A stretch of 64,000 bases of DNA from Chitinophaga rupis (GTDB lineage Bacteria > Bacteroidota > Bacteroidia > Chitinophagales > Chitinophagaceae): assembly GCF_900109685.1 (NCBI RefSeq), contig NZ_FOBB01000004.1, forward strand, positions 1-64,000. Direction: 5' to 3'. The notes beneath the pieces were generated by a model, which was not told the DNA's origin, did not search any database, and worked only from the letters and a program-made list of their open reading frames with translations. This document shows, piece after piece, positions 39,001 through 46,344 of the stretch (the stretch's first letter is position 1; each line of letters starts with the position of its first letter). The position numbers and the translations under genes were made by a program.

Positions 39001-39644
39001 CTGGCAGACAGTGTAAGGGATGGGTTGCTGCAGGTGAGCACACCGCCGTTGCCCGCAGTAGCCGTTACCGTTATCCCAGTGGTGGAGCAGGGGCCCTTCT
39101 CTTTAAACACACGGTATTCTTCAATATAATATTTGGAGGTTTGCGAGCCCCCGTTGTTGTAATTATAGATCTTCACTACCAGCTGCACATTGTTACCATT
39201 CAATGCGGGCGATATAAAATCAATCGTGCCGAAGTTACCGGTACGCTGGTCCAGTAATACTTCACTGCCACCATTTATCTTATAATAGATCTTTACATAC
39301 TCTGAGCTGTTCATATCTCCTTCCGAAGATACCTTTACCGCTACCTGCCAGCCGGCATATCCTGCAGTAGAAAATACTTTGGAATACCAGATGCCTTCAC
39401 CTCCCAGCTCCTGCGCATGCAGGCGGTTTGATTTAACTGCAAAATAGCCGGTGCTGGCTACCTTAGATGCATCCAGGTACCAGCCGGTGGCGCTGTTATC
39501 GACAGTAGTACCGTCTGCCGCAGAGAATCTTGCCGTTACGATCGGGCATTCAGGTGTGGCAAAAAGATTGTTGCCAGTAAATAACAGTAGTAGGAGAACG
39601 ATGGACATAAAATGCCCACGTCCTTTCGTTGGTAAAATTTTCAC
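33186..39644 (-). CDS. Giant Ig-like repeat surface protein, 5' part with signal peptide
   Basis: This 2152-codon frame carries the N-terminus of the giant protein: a signal peptide (basic KILPTKGRGHF, then SIVLLLLLFTGNNLFA) from GTG 39644, or possibly ATG 39608. It then has four jelly-roll/lectin-like domains of about 150 residues (marked by WVEDFALSNGATSDNGATSW, or similar, and FYYVDNVKV) separated by Ig/PKD-like repeats (TYSWTGPNNFTST). From about residue 1215 the 73-75-residue repeats begin. The frame ends within repeat 13 at ITWTGFAAARTQ instead of ITWTGFAAGQNPVSV, because one C (plus strand) is missing near 33200. Joined to 27592-33219 it would give about 4000 residues: a T9SS-exported cell-surface adhesin. 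Confidence 0.85.
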   Translation of the reverse strand: MKILPTKGRGHFMSIVLLLLLFTGNNLFATPECPIVTARFSAADGTTVDNSATGWYLDASKVASTGYFAVKSNRLHAQELGGEGIWYSKVFSTAGYAGWQVAVKVSSEGDMNSSEYVKIYYKINGGSEVLLDQRTGNFGTIDFISPALNGNNVQLVVKIYNYNNGGSQTSKYYIEEYRVFKEKGPCSTTGITVTATAGNGGVLTCSNPSLTLSASSTASGVTYSWTGPNGFTSTQQNPVVSTAGTYTVTGTSSSGSGTASVTVTENKTPPDLSATGGSLACGSSGVTLNANSSVANVTYSWTGPNNFTSTVKNPTVSTAGNYTVTVRNPANGCTASQTVSVTSGAAATNTWVEDFALSNGATSDNGATSWTTSTPSGSTFAVSNNEFKISGQGTTGESVWTSGVINITGKTSINLAASVRSAVTSGAVMNDAGEYADYIRFYYKLNGGAEVLFAEKKSAINNHSTTYTNLSVAVPNTGTSLQLVIRARATGTDEFYYVDNVKVAAVDPAVTLATAVSGPVTCTGNATITVTPSGTISSWAWTGPNGFTSTTQNPTVTAGGQYNVTGTTPGGCTVSASVNVTENKTPPDVTATGGALGCLSSVTISASSSVSGVSYSWTGPNNFTSNSPSASVSTAGTYTVTVRNPANGCTNTQSVQVTSGSAAPSAFWWEDFTLANGTTVDNGATSWTLSNSGAGTISVQNNEFAVSYNAAAEAVWTSDVVDISGKSSVVISAYLRSETASANDAFESDDYMRVYYKLNGGAEVLIYDDAAGIGNTTAGTASITVNSAALTGNTLQVIIKARNSDKTERYYFDDVKLTGANATSAITATASVTDSLTCTRTSVTLSGSSSVTNATYRWTGPNSFTSTTQNPSVTAPGNYILTVTDLAMGCTAMDTVMVVRNTTAPNVTAAASGSLSCGASSVTLLGSSSTAGVTYSWTGPNNFTSTAQNPQVSVAGDYILTVTNSATGCTAKDTATVSLSANTAAFWLEDFTLANGATSDNGTTSWTTTTPSGSTFAVNNNEFKISGQGTTGESVWTSGVINITGKTSLGLSANVRSAVTGGAVMNETGEYADYLRFYYKLNGGAEVLFAEKRSAINNHSTTYSNISLTGLSTGTSLQLVIRARATGTDEFYYVDNVKVTGVDAAAGVSGPLSCKATSVTLSGSSNTSGVTYSWAGPNNFTSTEQNPVVTVAGTYTLTVTAPGGCTATSTVTVSQNITKPNLTVTQPAVLTCTTTSVSLAAATTTTGTTITWTGFTAGQNPVAVTAPGKYYVTVKDTVNGCTSMDSVTVTRDAVLPNLTIAQPPVLTCGTTSVNLTASSTTSGVTFTWTGFAAGQNPVAVTTPGTYTVTAKTANGCTSTASVTVTQSVVKPNLTVTQPAVLTCTATSVNLTAATTTSGAIITWTGFAAGQNPVSVTAPGKYYATATGTNGCIQRDSVTVTQDIIKPTLAITQPAVLTCNTTSVNLAATTNGTSITWTGFAAGQNPVSVTTPGKYYAVATGSNGCTQKDSVTVTQDNAKPNLTVSQPAVLTCTTTSVNLTAATTTTGATITWTGFAAGQNPVSVTAPGKYYAVATGSNGCTQKDSVTVTQNITKPTLAITQPAVLTCNATTVNLVATTNGTTITWTGFAAGQNPVSVTTPGKYYAVATASNGCTQKDSITVTQDNAKPNLTVTQPPVLTCSTTSVNLTAASTTTGATITWTGFAAGQNPVSVTAAGTYTATATTANGCSTTASVTVTQDNAKPNLTMSQPAVLNCTTTSVNLTAASTTTGATITWTGFAAGQNPVSVTTPGKYYAIAIGNNGCTQKDSVTVTQNITKPTLAITQPAVLTCNITSVNLTATTNGTGITWIGFAAGQNPISVTAPGKYYAVATGSNGCTQKDSVTVTQDITKPTLSITQPAILTCTTTSVNLTATTNGTGITWTGFAAGQNSVSVTTPGKYYAIATGNNGCTQKDSVTVTQNITKPTLAITQPAVLTCTTTSVNLAATTNGTTITWTGFAAGQNPVSITTPGKYYAVATASNGCTQKDSVTVTQDNAKPNLTVSQPAVLTCTTTSVNLTAATTTTGATITWTGFATGQNPVSVTAPGTYTATATTANGCSTTASVTVTQDNAKPNLTVSQPAVLNCTTTSVNLTAASTTNGATITWTGFAAARTQ
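36230..38600 (-). repeat. Duplicated jelly-roll coding blocks
   Basis: Two blocks, about 36230-36690 and 38140-38600, encode almost the same domain (both containing FAVxNNEFKISGQGTTGESVW and RSAVT.GAVMN). They agree in most bases, including synonymous positions. A third, more diverged copy lies between them (about 37190-37650). Confidence 0.75.
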
Positions 39645-40130
39645 GATAAGGTGTTGGTTAGATTTAAGTGATTACTTCTTGTTCAATAGATAAAGGCTGC
39701 TACAGATCTACACAAATTACATTATGGCGTAATATTAGTGATTATTACTATACTACATATCGTATGAATGTCGGAGAGACAATTAAACTGAAATGAATAG
39801 TTGGAATGGAGAAAGATCAATTTTCGTATAGGACATCTTGCAAATAACTGACTACTAATTATAGTAAGGTGTATTTAATAAAAATAATACCGGTCATTGC
39901 GCAACAAAAAATAACCATAATGGATAAAAAAAATTTTACCCCTGAGCACAATAAATATAGTTTACCGATAAACAGCGGGATATTCATCTGTAGGTTTACG
40001 TACTTTTTATGCCAGTTGTATGCCCCCCTGCCCTTCCGGTACATTATAACTTTGTAACTTGCCACGGTATCCGGAAGCCATGCCTGTTATGATAACCGGT
40101 CCGCGACCTGAACACCTTACTTTCATTACT
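39645..40130. other. Intergenic stretch, AT-rich
   Basis: A divergent promoter region between the giant protein gene and miaE. A TAACTTTG element at 40047-40054 could serve miaE. No clear minus-strand -7 element was found. Short open frames here have no coding character. Confidence 0.4.
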
Positions 40131-40727
40131 ATGTCCAAAGTATCCATTCTTGGCCTGCAGCTGCCAACAGACCCACGCTGGGTGAACCTGGCTTCCATTT
40201 CCCTGGAGGCCGTATTAACCGACCATGCTTTTTGCGAACAGAAGGCCGCTACGGCCTGCATATCGCTGATACAGCGCTATCCTGAAAAAGACCGGCTGGT
40301 GCAGGATCTGGCGCCTATTGTTACGGAAGAATGGGGCCACTTCCGGCAGGTGCTGGCAGAAATGAAAAAAAGAGGTTTTTCCCTGGGCAAGCAACGCAAG
40401 GATGCTTATGTAAATGAGCTGATGCTGCACCAGGTAAAAGGCGGTACTGCCGAAGAACAGCTGCTGGATAAGCTGCTGATATGCGCCCTTATAGAAGCCC
40501 GCAGCTGCGAGCGTTTCCGCCTGCTGAGCGAAGGACTGGAAGATGAATACCTCCGTGATTTTTACCGCAAGTTCATGATCTCTGAAGCCGGGCATTACCG
40601 CCTGTTCATTGACCTGGCGCATGAATATATTCCCGAAGAGAAAGTAGGCCCGCGCTGGCAGTACTGGCTGCAAACAGAAGCGGAGATCTTAAAGGGGATG
40701 GAGATTAGAGGAGACAGGATGCATTAA
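40131..40727 (+). CDS. miaE: tRNA-(ms2io6A)-hydroxylase MiaE
   Basis: A 198-residue ferritin-like, di-iron monooxygenase that hydroxylates the isopentenyl side chain of ms2i6A at tRNA position 37. Metal ligands are visible in LTDHAFCEQKAA (about 29-40), EEWGHFRQVL (about 66-75), LLICALIEARSCERFRLL and FMISEAGHYRLFIDLA (about 154-169), the repeated E and ExxH pattern of the family. Length and order match MiaE well. ATG 40131 gives the conserved opening MSKVSILGLQLPTDPRWV; upstream in-frame starts add a non-conserved leader. It stands alone, convergent with the patatin gene. Confidence 0.92.
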   Translation: MSKVSILGLQLPTDPRWVNLASISLEAVLTDHAFCEQKAATACISLIQRYPEKDRLVQDLAPIVTEEWGHFRQVLAEMKKRGFSLGKQRKDAYVNELMLHQVKGGTAEEQLLDKLLICALIEARSCERFRLLSEGLEDEYLRDFYRKFMISEAGHYRLFIDLAHEYIPEEKVGPRWQYWLQTEAEILKGMEIRGDRMH

Positions 40728-40765
40728 TGATGTGCGGATGTACGTGGGAGAGGTAAGCCGGTACA

Positions 40766-43009
40766 TTAGAAGTTGAACCCAATATTTACATAAAACTTCA
40801 ACCTCCCATCCTGATCATTATACATGAGAGAGCCTTCTATGGGCCCCAGGCGGGAGCTATAGCCAGCGGTAATGGAGTAGCCGCTCAGATAACGATAACG
40901 GGCATTTACATCGCCATTAAAATCATACAGTCCCACACCTATACGCGGCAGTACGAATAGGTTCCTGAAAAGTTCATGCTGATAAGCGACTTGCGCAATA
41001 GCTGCGCTGGATGTTATTACCTCACCTTCATACAATCCCGGAAACGTCAATTGGTTATGCGCTACTTTGTTCAACCCTCCTAACAGGTAACCATTGATCG
41101 GGGATTGATTATAATTAAAATTCACACCGCTACCCAGGTTCACCTCCAGCGCACTTCTACGGCTAAACGGAAAGTAATATTTCATTTGCAGCATAGCATG
41201 CTGATAGTTCGGGAACTCCAGGCCGGTACTATCTCCCGGCACCATTACCCCATCTTTGTACAGACGGTAGCTGGGATTTTGGTTATACACCCAGCCTGCT
41301 TCCAGCTGCAGGTCCATCCCTTTGCGCGGATAGATCTTACGGTCCAGGGAATTAACGCCATAATACCAGTAGCTGTTTAACTGGTTACCGTCTCCCTTCA
41401 GCTCTTCTGATGATTCAAAGCTGGGCCGGAAGTGGAAATACTCCCAGCGGGTGCCAACACCAATGGTCATAATACGGCTCAGGGCATACTGCATATGTAC
41501 GTTAGCGTTAGCATACTTGGTGCGGTATTGCTGCTGGCGGACGAAATTATCGTACACATTCAACCCGTTATTTTCAAAGTATAGGCCCATGCCAAAGCCA
41601 AAGCTGCGGTTCCAGCCCAGGTATTTAAAGTACTCTGCTTCTACCCGCGGATTATCACTGATAGCTACGGTTACGAATGAACGGGAATTGGGTACAATGA
41701 AATTCCTTTGTGTAATGTTAATAATGGCGCTGGCATTGGTGAAGGTATTGTACTGCAATGCAAACTTTACATAGGTAAGGGGATTCTCCTCCACCTGTAC
41801 GTTCATGGCGCCTTTTGCCGGGCCATCCGGTGTGAGGCTGTAGGTGATCTCTTTATAAAAACGGGTGCCAAACACATTCTGTACGGCCTCCTTTAGCTGC
41901 TCCGGGTTATAACAACCGCCGGTTTTGAGACCCAGACGGCCCCGGAAGAACTTTTCGTCGGAATGCACCAGCCCTGTTATGCTGATGCTCGTTAGTTCTA
42001 TGTCGGGCACAAAAGGCAGGCGGTCTTTTTGAAAAGGTGCGGTGGGGTACAAGGCGTTCAGCGAATCGGCCAGGTGCTTGAACACCGGGTACATTTCCCG
42101 GCCTTTTTGTTTGCCTTTTTCGATAATAGAATCCACACTGCCAAAGCTGGCGGCGGAATATTCCTCCATATCATGCCGGATATAGATATCACAGGCTTTG
42201 CGGGCTTCCTTAAAGTCAATAGCATCTTTATAAAATCCCAGCTGGTAAATGATATCAAATGGAGTGGTCAGCTGGTCGGCTTTGCGCAGGCCGCCGCTTA
42301 CATTGGAGCCTATCACAATATCCGCCCCCATTTCCTTGGCCGTGATCACGGGAAAGTTACGTACTACGCCACCATCTACCAGCTTGCGGTCGCCGATCTT
42401 TACCGCGGTAAAAATAGAAGGAATGGCCATACTGGCCCGTATGCTGGTAATGATCTGCCCTGTGTCCAGCGTTACAATTTCGCCGGTGGCAACATCCGTG
42501 GCAATACATTTAAAGGGGATATTGAACTTTGAGAAATCCTTTATATCCCGCGCGGGCCAGCACAGGCGGGCCAGCTCCAGCCATAGCTGTTGCCCGGTAA
42601 TTACACCGGAAGCCAGCTTGGGTTTGCCGTACTCAAACGGGATCTCTATTATATACTTATCGTATTCGCTTTTTTCTTCGTAAGAAATATCTTTCAGTGA
42701 TGCCTGGTTGGCAAACAGGTTGTCCCAGTCAAGCTGATGAGCCAGCGTTTCAATGGTATCGCCGGAATAACCCATGGCGTACAGGGAGCCTACAATGCTG
42801 CCCATGCTGGTGCCGGTGATATAATCGATCTTCAGCCCCGCGCTGTCAATAGCTTCTAAGATGCCTATATGGGCCAGGCCCTTGGCCCCGCCTCCGCTGA
42901 GTGTGAGCCCTATTTTAGGACGGCCTTTGCCCGACTGGGCCTGTACGGCGGCAGGGTAGCTACAAATTCCAAGAAATATAACGGCTAGTATTACGCTTAA
43001 AAACCTCAT
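40766..43009 (-). CDS. Patatin-like phospholipase fused to an Omp85-type barrel
   Basis: A 747-residue protein. The signal peptide (RFLSVILAVIFLGICSYPAAVQAQ) is followed by a patatin domain (about 32-300) with the oxyanion loop SGGGAKG (38-44), nucleophile Ser68 in GTSMG, and the catalytic Asp in LVDGGVVRNFP. A single POTRA-like segment (about 330-410, SITGLVHSDEKFFRGRL) leads into a 16-strand-type barrel that ends in FYVNIGFNF. The layout matches type Vd (PlpD-like) autotransporters and related Bacteroidota RssA proteins, so the lipase would act at or outside the outer membrane. ATG 43009 was chosen because it begins the signal peptide. No partner gene is near. Confidence 0.9.
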   Translation of the reverse strand: MRFLSVILAVIFLGICSYPAAVQAQSGKGRPKIGLTLSGGGAKGLAHIGILEAIDSAGLKIDYITGTSMGSIVGSLYAMGYSGDTIETLAHQLDWDNLFANQASLKDISYEEKSEYDKYIIEIPFEYGKPKLASGVITGQQLWLELARLCWPARDIKDFSKFNIPFKCIATDVATGEIVTLDTGQIITSIRASMAIPSIFTAVKIGDRKLVDGGVVRNFPVITAKEMGADIVIGSNVSGGLRKADQLTTPFDIIYQLGFYKDAIDFKEARKACDIYIRHDMEEYSAASFGSVDSIIEKGKQKGREMYPVFKHLADSLNALYPTAPFQKDRLPFVPDIELTSISITGLVHSDEKFFRGRLGLKTGGCYNPEQLKEAVQNVFGTRFYKEITYSLTPDGPAKGAMNVQVEENPLTYVKFALQYNTFTNASAIINITQRNFIVPNSRSFVTVAISDNPRVEAEYFKYLGWNRSFGFGMGLYFENNGLNVYDNFVRQQQYRTKYANANVHMQYALSRIMTIGVGTRWEYFHFRPSFESSEELKGDGNQLNSYWYYGVNSLDRKIYPRKGMDLQLEAGWVYNQNPSYRLYKDGVMVPGDSTGLEFPNYQHAMLQMKYYFPFSRRSALEVNLGSGVNFNYNQSPINGYLLGGLNKVAHNQLTFPGLYEGEVITSSAAIAQVAYQHELFRNLFVLPRIGVGLYDFNGDVNARYRYLSGYSITAGYSSRLGPIEGSLMYNDQDGRLKFYVNIGFNF

Positions 43010-43160
43010 AGTAACTGTCCACAGACGCAACAAAGTATTCTCTAAAGTTAACGGATTCATCTGACAGTAAAGACGTATACCAGGGTTATTTCCCCTACAA
43101 AAGATTTAAATACTGTAATAATTTTTTATATCTTCTCCCCTGTTTTTATAAATCCTACGA

Positions 43161-44660
43161 ATGAACAACTCGAAAAATGTGCAAAATATCTGGCAGGTGA
43201 TCTTCGCATCTTCTGCCGGTACCCTTATTGAGTGGTACGACTTTTACATCTTCGGCAGCTTATCCGCCATTATCTCTGAAAAGTTCTTTCCGGCCTCAAA
43301 CCCTGACCTGGCCTACATTGCCACGCTGGCCACCTTTGCGGTAGGGTTTATTGTGCGCCCTTTCGGAGCTATTATATTCGGCCGCCTGGGCGACCTTGCA
43401 GGCCGTAAATACACTTTCCTGCTTACGTTGCTGATCATGGGCGGCTCTACCTTTGCCATTGGGCTGATACCGGATTATAAAACCATTGGCGTATTTGCGC
43501 CCATTATTGTGCTGGTGCTGCGCCTGTTACAGGGCCTGGCCCTGGGCGGTGAGTACGGCGGCGCCGCTACCTATGTAGCGGAACATGCCCCGGACAACAA
43601 GCGCGGGTATTACACCAGCTTTATACAAACCACGGCTACACTGGGTTTATTTGTATCGCTGGCGGTAATATTGATCACGCGCAATGTTATGAAACCGGAA
43701 GACTTCAGCAGCTGGGGATGGCGGATCCCTTTCCTGCTGTCAATAGTGCTGGTGATCATGTCTTATTACATCCGCATCCGCCTGCAGGAATCACCTTTGT
43801 TTGCTCAGCTGAAAGCTGAAGGCAAAACCTCCCGCAACCCGCTTAAAGAAAGCTTTGGTAAAAAAGAGAACCTGCGTATGGTGCTGCTGGCCTTATTTGG
43901 CGCTACCATGGGGCAAGGCGTGGTTTGGTACACCGGGCAATTCTATGCGCTCTCGTTCTTACAAAAGACCATGCAGCTGGAGTTTGTACAGTCCAATGTG
44001 ATCATTGCCATTGCGCTGATACTGGGTACTCCATTCTTTATTTACTTTGGCGGATTATCTGACAGGATAGGCCGTAAAAAGATCATGATGGCCGGTATGC
44101 TGCTGGCAGCCCTGGCCTACTATCCTATTTACAGCGCCATGGATAATACCGTGAACCTGCAAAAGAAACAGGAGCTCAGCGCTCAATTCCGGATAGAAAG
44201 TAACCTGAGCAACAATAACGGCATCAGCACAGAGAAAACCACGCGCATTCACAGCTATTCGGATGGCACGCAGGTAAAGGAGATCTCTACGCTTACACAA
44301 GGCAAAACAGAAACTAAAAAAGAGATCACGCTGAACTATTCTGCTATTATACTGCTTGTAATACTGGTGTTTGTGCAGGTATTATTTGTAACCATGGCCT
44401 ATGCGCCTATTGCGGCGTTCCTGGTGGAGCTGTTCCCCACACGCATCCGTTATACCTCCATGTCATTGCCGTATCATTTGGGCAATGGAGTATTTGGCGG
44501 TTTATTACCTACTATCTCTACCCTGCTGGTTACGCAAACCGGTAACCACCTGGCGGGATTGATATACCCGATCGCTGTTGCGCTGATCTGTTTTGCGGTG
44601 GGAATGGTGTTTATAAAAGAGAAGGGACTGAATGAGTATGAAATAGCAGCGGAGGGGTAG
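43161..44660 (+). CDS. MHS-type MFS transporter (ProP/ShiA-like)
   Basis: A 499-residue inner-membrane metabolite:proton symporter. The opening AGTLIEWYDFYIFGSLSA and the A-motif GRLGDLAGRKYTF are diagnostic of the MHS family (ProP, ShiA, KgtP); a second A-motif GLSDRIGRKK lies near residue 300. Twelve membrane segments are likely. Between TM9 and TM10 there is an unusually long hydrophilic insert of about 65 residues (about 328-393, rich in T, S, K and E). The substrate is unknown (an organic acid or osmolyte by family). It is followed by an AT-rich repeat and a terminator, so it is probably transcribed alone. Confidence 0.9.
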   Translation: MNNSKNVQNIWQVIFASSAGTLIEWYDFYIFGSLSAIISEKFFPASNPDLAYIATLATFAVGFIVRPFGAIIFGRLGDLAGRKYTFLLTLLIMGGSTFAIGLIPDYKTIGVFAPIIVLVLRLLQGLALGGEYGGAATYVAEHAPDNKRGYYTSFIQTTATLGLFVSLAVILITRNVMKPEDFSSWGWRIPFLLSIVLVIMSYYIRIRLQESPLFAQLKAEGKTSRNPLKESFGKKENLRMVLLALFGATMGQGVVWYTGQFYALSFLQKTMQLEFVQSNVIIAIALILGTPFFIYFGGLSDRIGRKKIMMAGMLLAALAYYPIYSAMDNTVNLQKKQELSAQFRIESNLSNNNGISTEKTTRIHSYSDGTQVKEISTLTQGKTETKKEITLNYSAIILLVILVFVQVLFVTMAYAPIAAFLVELFPTRIRYTSMSLPYHLGNGVFGGLLPTISTLLVTQTGNHLAGLIYPIAVALICFAVGMVFIKEKGLNEYEIAAEG

Positions 44661-44662
44661 AA

Positions 44663-44699
44663 GTAATTACGAATTGTCAATTACGAATTACGAATTGAG
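44663..44699. repeat. AATTACGAATT dispersed intergenic repeat, copy 2
   Basis: Contains AATTACGAATT, a 3-base spacer, then AATTACGAATTACGAATT. It begins 2 bases after the transporter stop codon. Confidence 0.75.
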
Positions 44700-44712
44700 C
44701 ACTTCATAAATG

Positions 44713-44745
44713 AAAGTCCTGCGGTTAAGCTGCAGGACTTTTATT
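44713..44745 (+). terminator. Rho-independent terminator of the MHS transporter
   Basis: Ten-base arms AAAGTCCTGC (44713-44722) and GCAGGACTTT (44732-44741) flank a 9-base loop and run into TTATTATTAT. Confidence 0.85.
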
Positions 44746-44775
44746 ATTATATGATATCCGCTTGTTTATACCTGC

Positions 44776-44830
44776 CATTGCGAGGAACGAAGCAATTTCC
44801 TGCTGTTCGGGGGGGTGCTTCGTTCGTCAC
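44776..44830. repeat. REP-like palindromic element
   Basis: Left arm CATTGCGAGGAACGAAGCAA (44776-44795) and right arm TGCTTCGTTCGTCAC (44816-44830) are complementary around a loop with a GGGGGG run. The sequence resembles a small palindromic intergenic element that occurs in many unrelated bacterial genomes. The arms here have begun to diverge. Confidence 0.65.
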
Positions 44831-45096
44831 TAGTATCCGGGAACTTCGGGAAGAAATGAGATCTATTGATGCAAAGAAGTAACAGCAGAAAAGTTAGAGC
44901 ACATGATAACCGAGCAATTGAAACTTTTTGATGACACCAGCCAGTTCGTTCTACCGGTTATAGGAATTTTCATTTTGAAAAAAGCAATAAAGTTTACGGC
45001 CTATTATCCACCGTTTTATAGGTATAAATTAATAATTTAATTAGAACAAAAATTTTATTTTTACAGATAACCGATTTAATTACACTATTCATAACT

Positions 45097-46095
45097 ATGT
45101 TCTCAGATGAGCGGGGTAAACCAATAACTGTAAACCGGAAACCACCAATTAATTTAAAGCCAACGGACCTTCCCTTGTTTGAAGGCGCATTTACAACTTA
45201 TGTTCATGAGCCGATGATTCTGCAACTTGAAAAAGCAAACGTTTTTAAGGATCAGATATTTACTTTACGTCCATTGAAATTTTATAGCCGCTTCACAAAC
45301 CTGTTTGCAGTTAAGCGAAGCACTCATTTAAAAAGGCTGGTGTATTTTTTTAAACGCTCTGAGCGATTGAAAAGAGGCATCTGGGTTACAGATGAATGGA
45401 GTGTCGAGTACTTTCATTGGTTGACTGATGCACTTAGCAGGTGGGAAGCGGCGGCACGCACAGATAATAAAGCTGCCCTGATATTGCCGGCCAGATACGC
45501 AGATAAATCCTATATACATGAGACACTTCGGCTTTTAAACGTTCCTGTTTGCTTCTATAATCCGGGAAAAAGACTACTGGTAGATGAACTAATACTGCCG
45601 GCACATCTCGCGGTGACAGGCAATTACAATGTTTCTATTATCAATAGCCTACGTGCGAGGTTTTTAAAAGGTTACAATGTGCCGCCCGACAAAAAAGTAT
45701 ACGTTAGCCGTTCGAAGGCATCAAAGCGGAAAGTCGTTAATGAAAATGAGATAATACCAATCCTGCAACAATACGGATTTGAAATACATTGCCTTGAAGA
45801 TTACAGCTTGCAACAGCAAATCGATCTCTTAAAACAGACTAAAATACTGGCAGGGTTGCATGGTGCAGGATTAACAAACATGATTTTCATGCAAGCGGGG
45901 GGATCAGTGCTGGAATTCCGAAATACGCAAGACAAAGCCAATAATTGCTTTTTTTCCCTGGCTTCTGCACTTGACCATGGTTTCTTCTATTTGCCACCAC
46001 CTGGCAATGGCAACTTATACCCGGTTGATGTTTCGATTGACGTAGGTCTATTAAGAGAAACATTAGATTTGATGGCGGAGAGTAACGGTTACTAA
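45097..46095 (+). CDS. Glycosyltransferase family 61 protein
   Basis: A 332-residue protein of the GT61/DUF563 group. The characteristic C-terminal part reads KVYVSRSKASKRKVVNE (about 203-219) and then LAGLHGAGLTNMIFMQAGGSVLEFR (about 250-274), the conserved HGAGLTN nucleotide-sugar-binding motif. An aromatic stretch WVTDEWSVEYFHWLTDALSRW (about 90-110) also fits. It has no signal peptide or membrane segment. Bacterial GT61 enzymes add sugars in capsule or LPS synthesis, but no other polysaccharide gene is near, so its glycan is unknown. Its base composition is more AT-rich than that of its neighbours, and it is flanked by repeat elements, which fits transfer. Confidence 0.85.
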   Translation: MFSDERGKPITVNRKPPINLKPTDLPLFEGAFTTYVHEPMILQLEKANVFKDQIFTLRPLKFYSRFTNLFAVKRSTHLKRLVYFFKRSERLKRGIWVTDEWSVEYFHWLTDALSRWEAAARTDNKAALILPARYADKSYIHETLRLLNVPVCFYNPGKRLLVDELILPAHLAVTGNYNVSIINSLRARFLKGYNVPPDKKVYVSRSKASKRKVVNENEIIPILQQYGFEIHCLEDYSLQQQIDLLKQTKILAGLHGAGLTNMIFMQAGGSVLEFRNTQDKANNCFFSLASALDHGFFYLPPPGNGNLYPVDVSIDVGLLRETLDLMAESNGY

Positions 46096-46284
46096 TTATA
46101 TTAACTAGTATCCAGGATGTACACCCACAGGGTACTTCGGCGGAGGCGTGGCCATAGTGATCGCAACGACGTGCAGCGGAGCCTGACAATAACGGGTATA
46201 CTATTACGGCTGCGGCAAGTATCCGCTGCATTCCATTCGTAATTACTCATATCATAATTACTTTCAATGGCATTCCCCGCTGGG

Positions 46285-46307
46285 CGGGGCAGGCTGTGCC
46301 CCGTTTT
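46285..46307 (+). terminator. Possible terminator downstream of the GT61 gene
   Basis: Arms CGGGGCA and TGCCCCG (46285-46291 and 46297-46303) with a 5-base loop and TTTT. It lies 190 bases past the GT61 stop and might instead belong to a repeat element. Confidence 0.4.
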
Positions 46308-46344
46308 GCGTGGTCGTAATTGAATCATTCGTAATTAGCCCTGG

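Larger units (their letters stand above)
44661..45096. other. Intergenic stretch with repeat, terminator and REP-like palindrome
   Basis: It holds the AATTACGAATT repeat (44663-44699), the MHS transporter terminator (44713-44745) and a REP-like palindrome (44776-44830). The rest, up to the GT61 gene, is AT-rich leader with no recognised promoter or gene. Confidence 0.6.

Noticed and set aside
46122..46250. Possible structured RNA downstream of the GT61 gene
   Set aside because: Only short GC-rich self-complementary pieces are visible; no known riboswitch or RNA family pattern could be placed.
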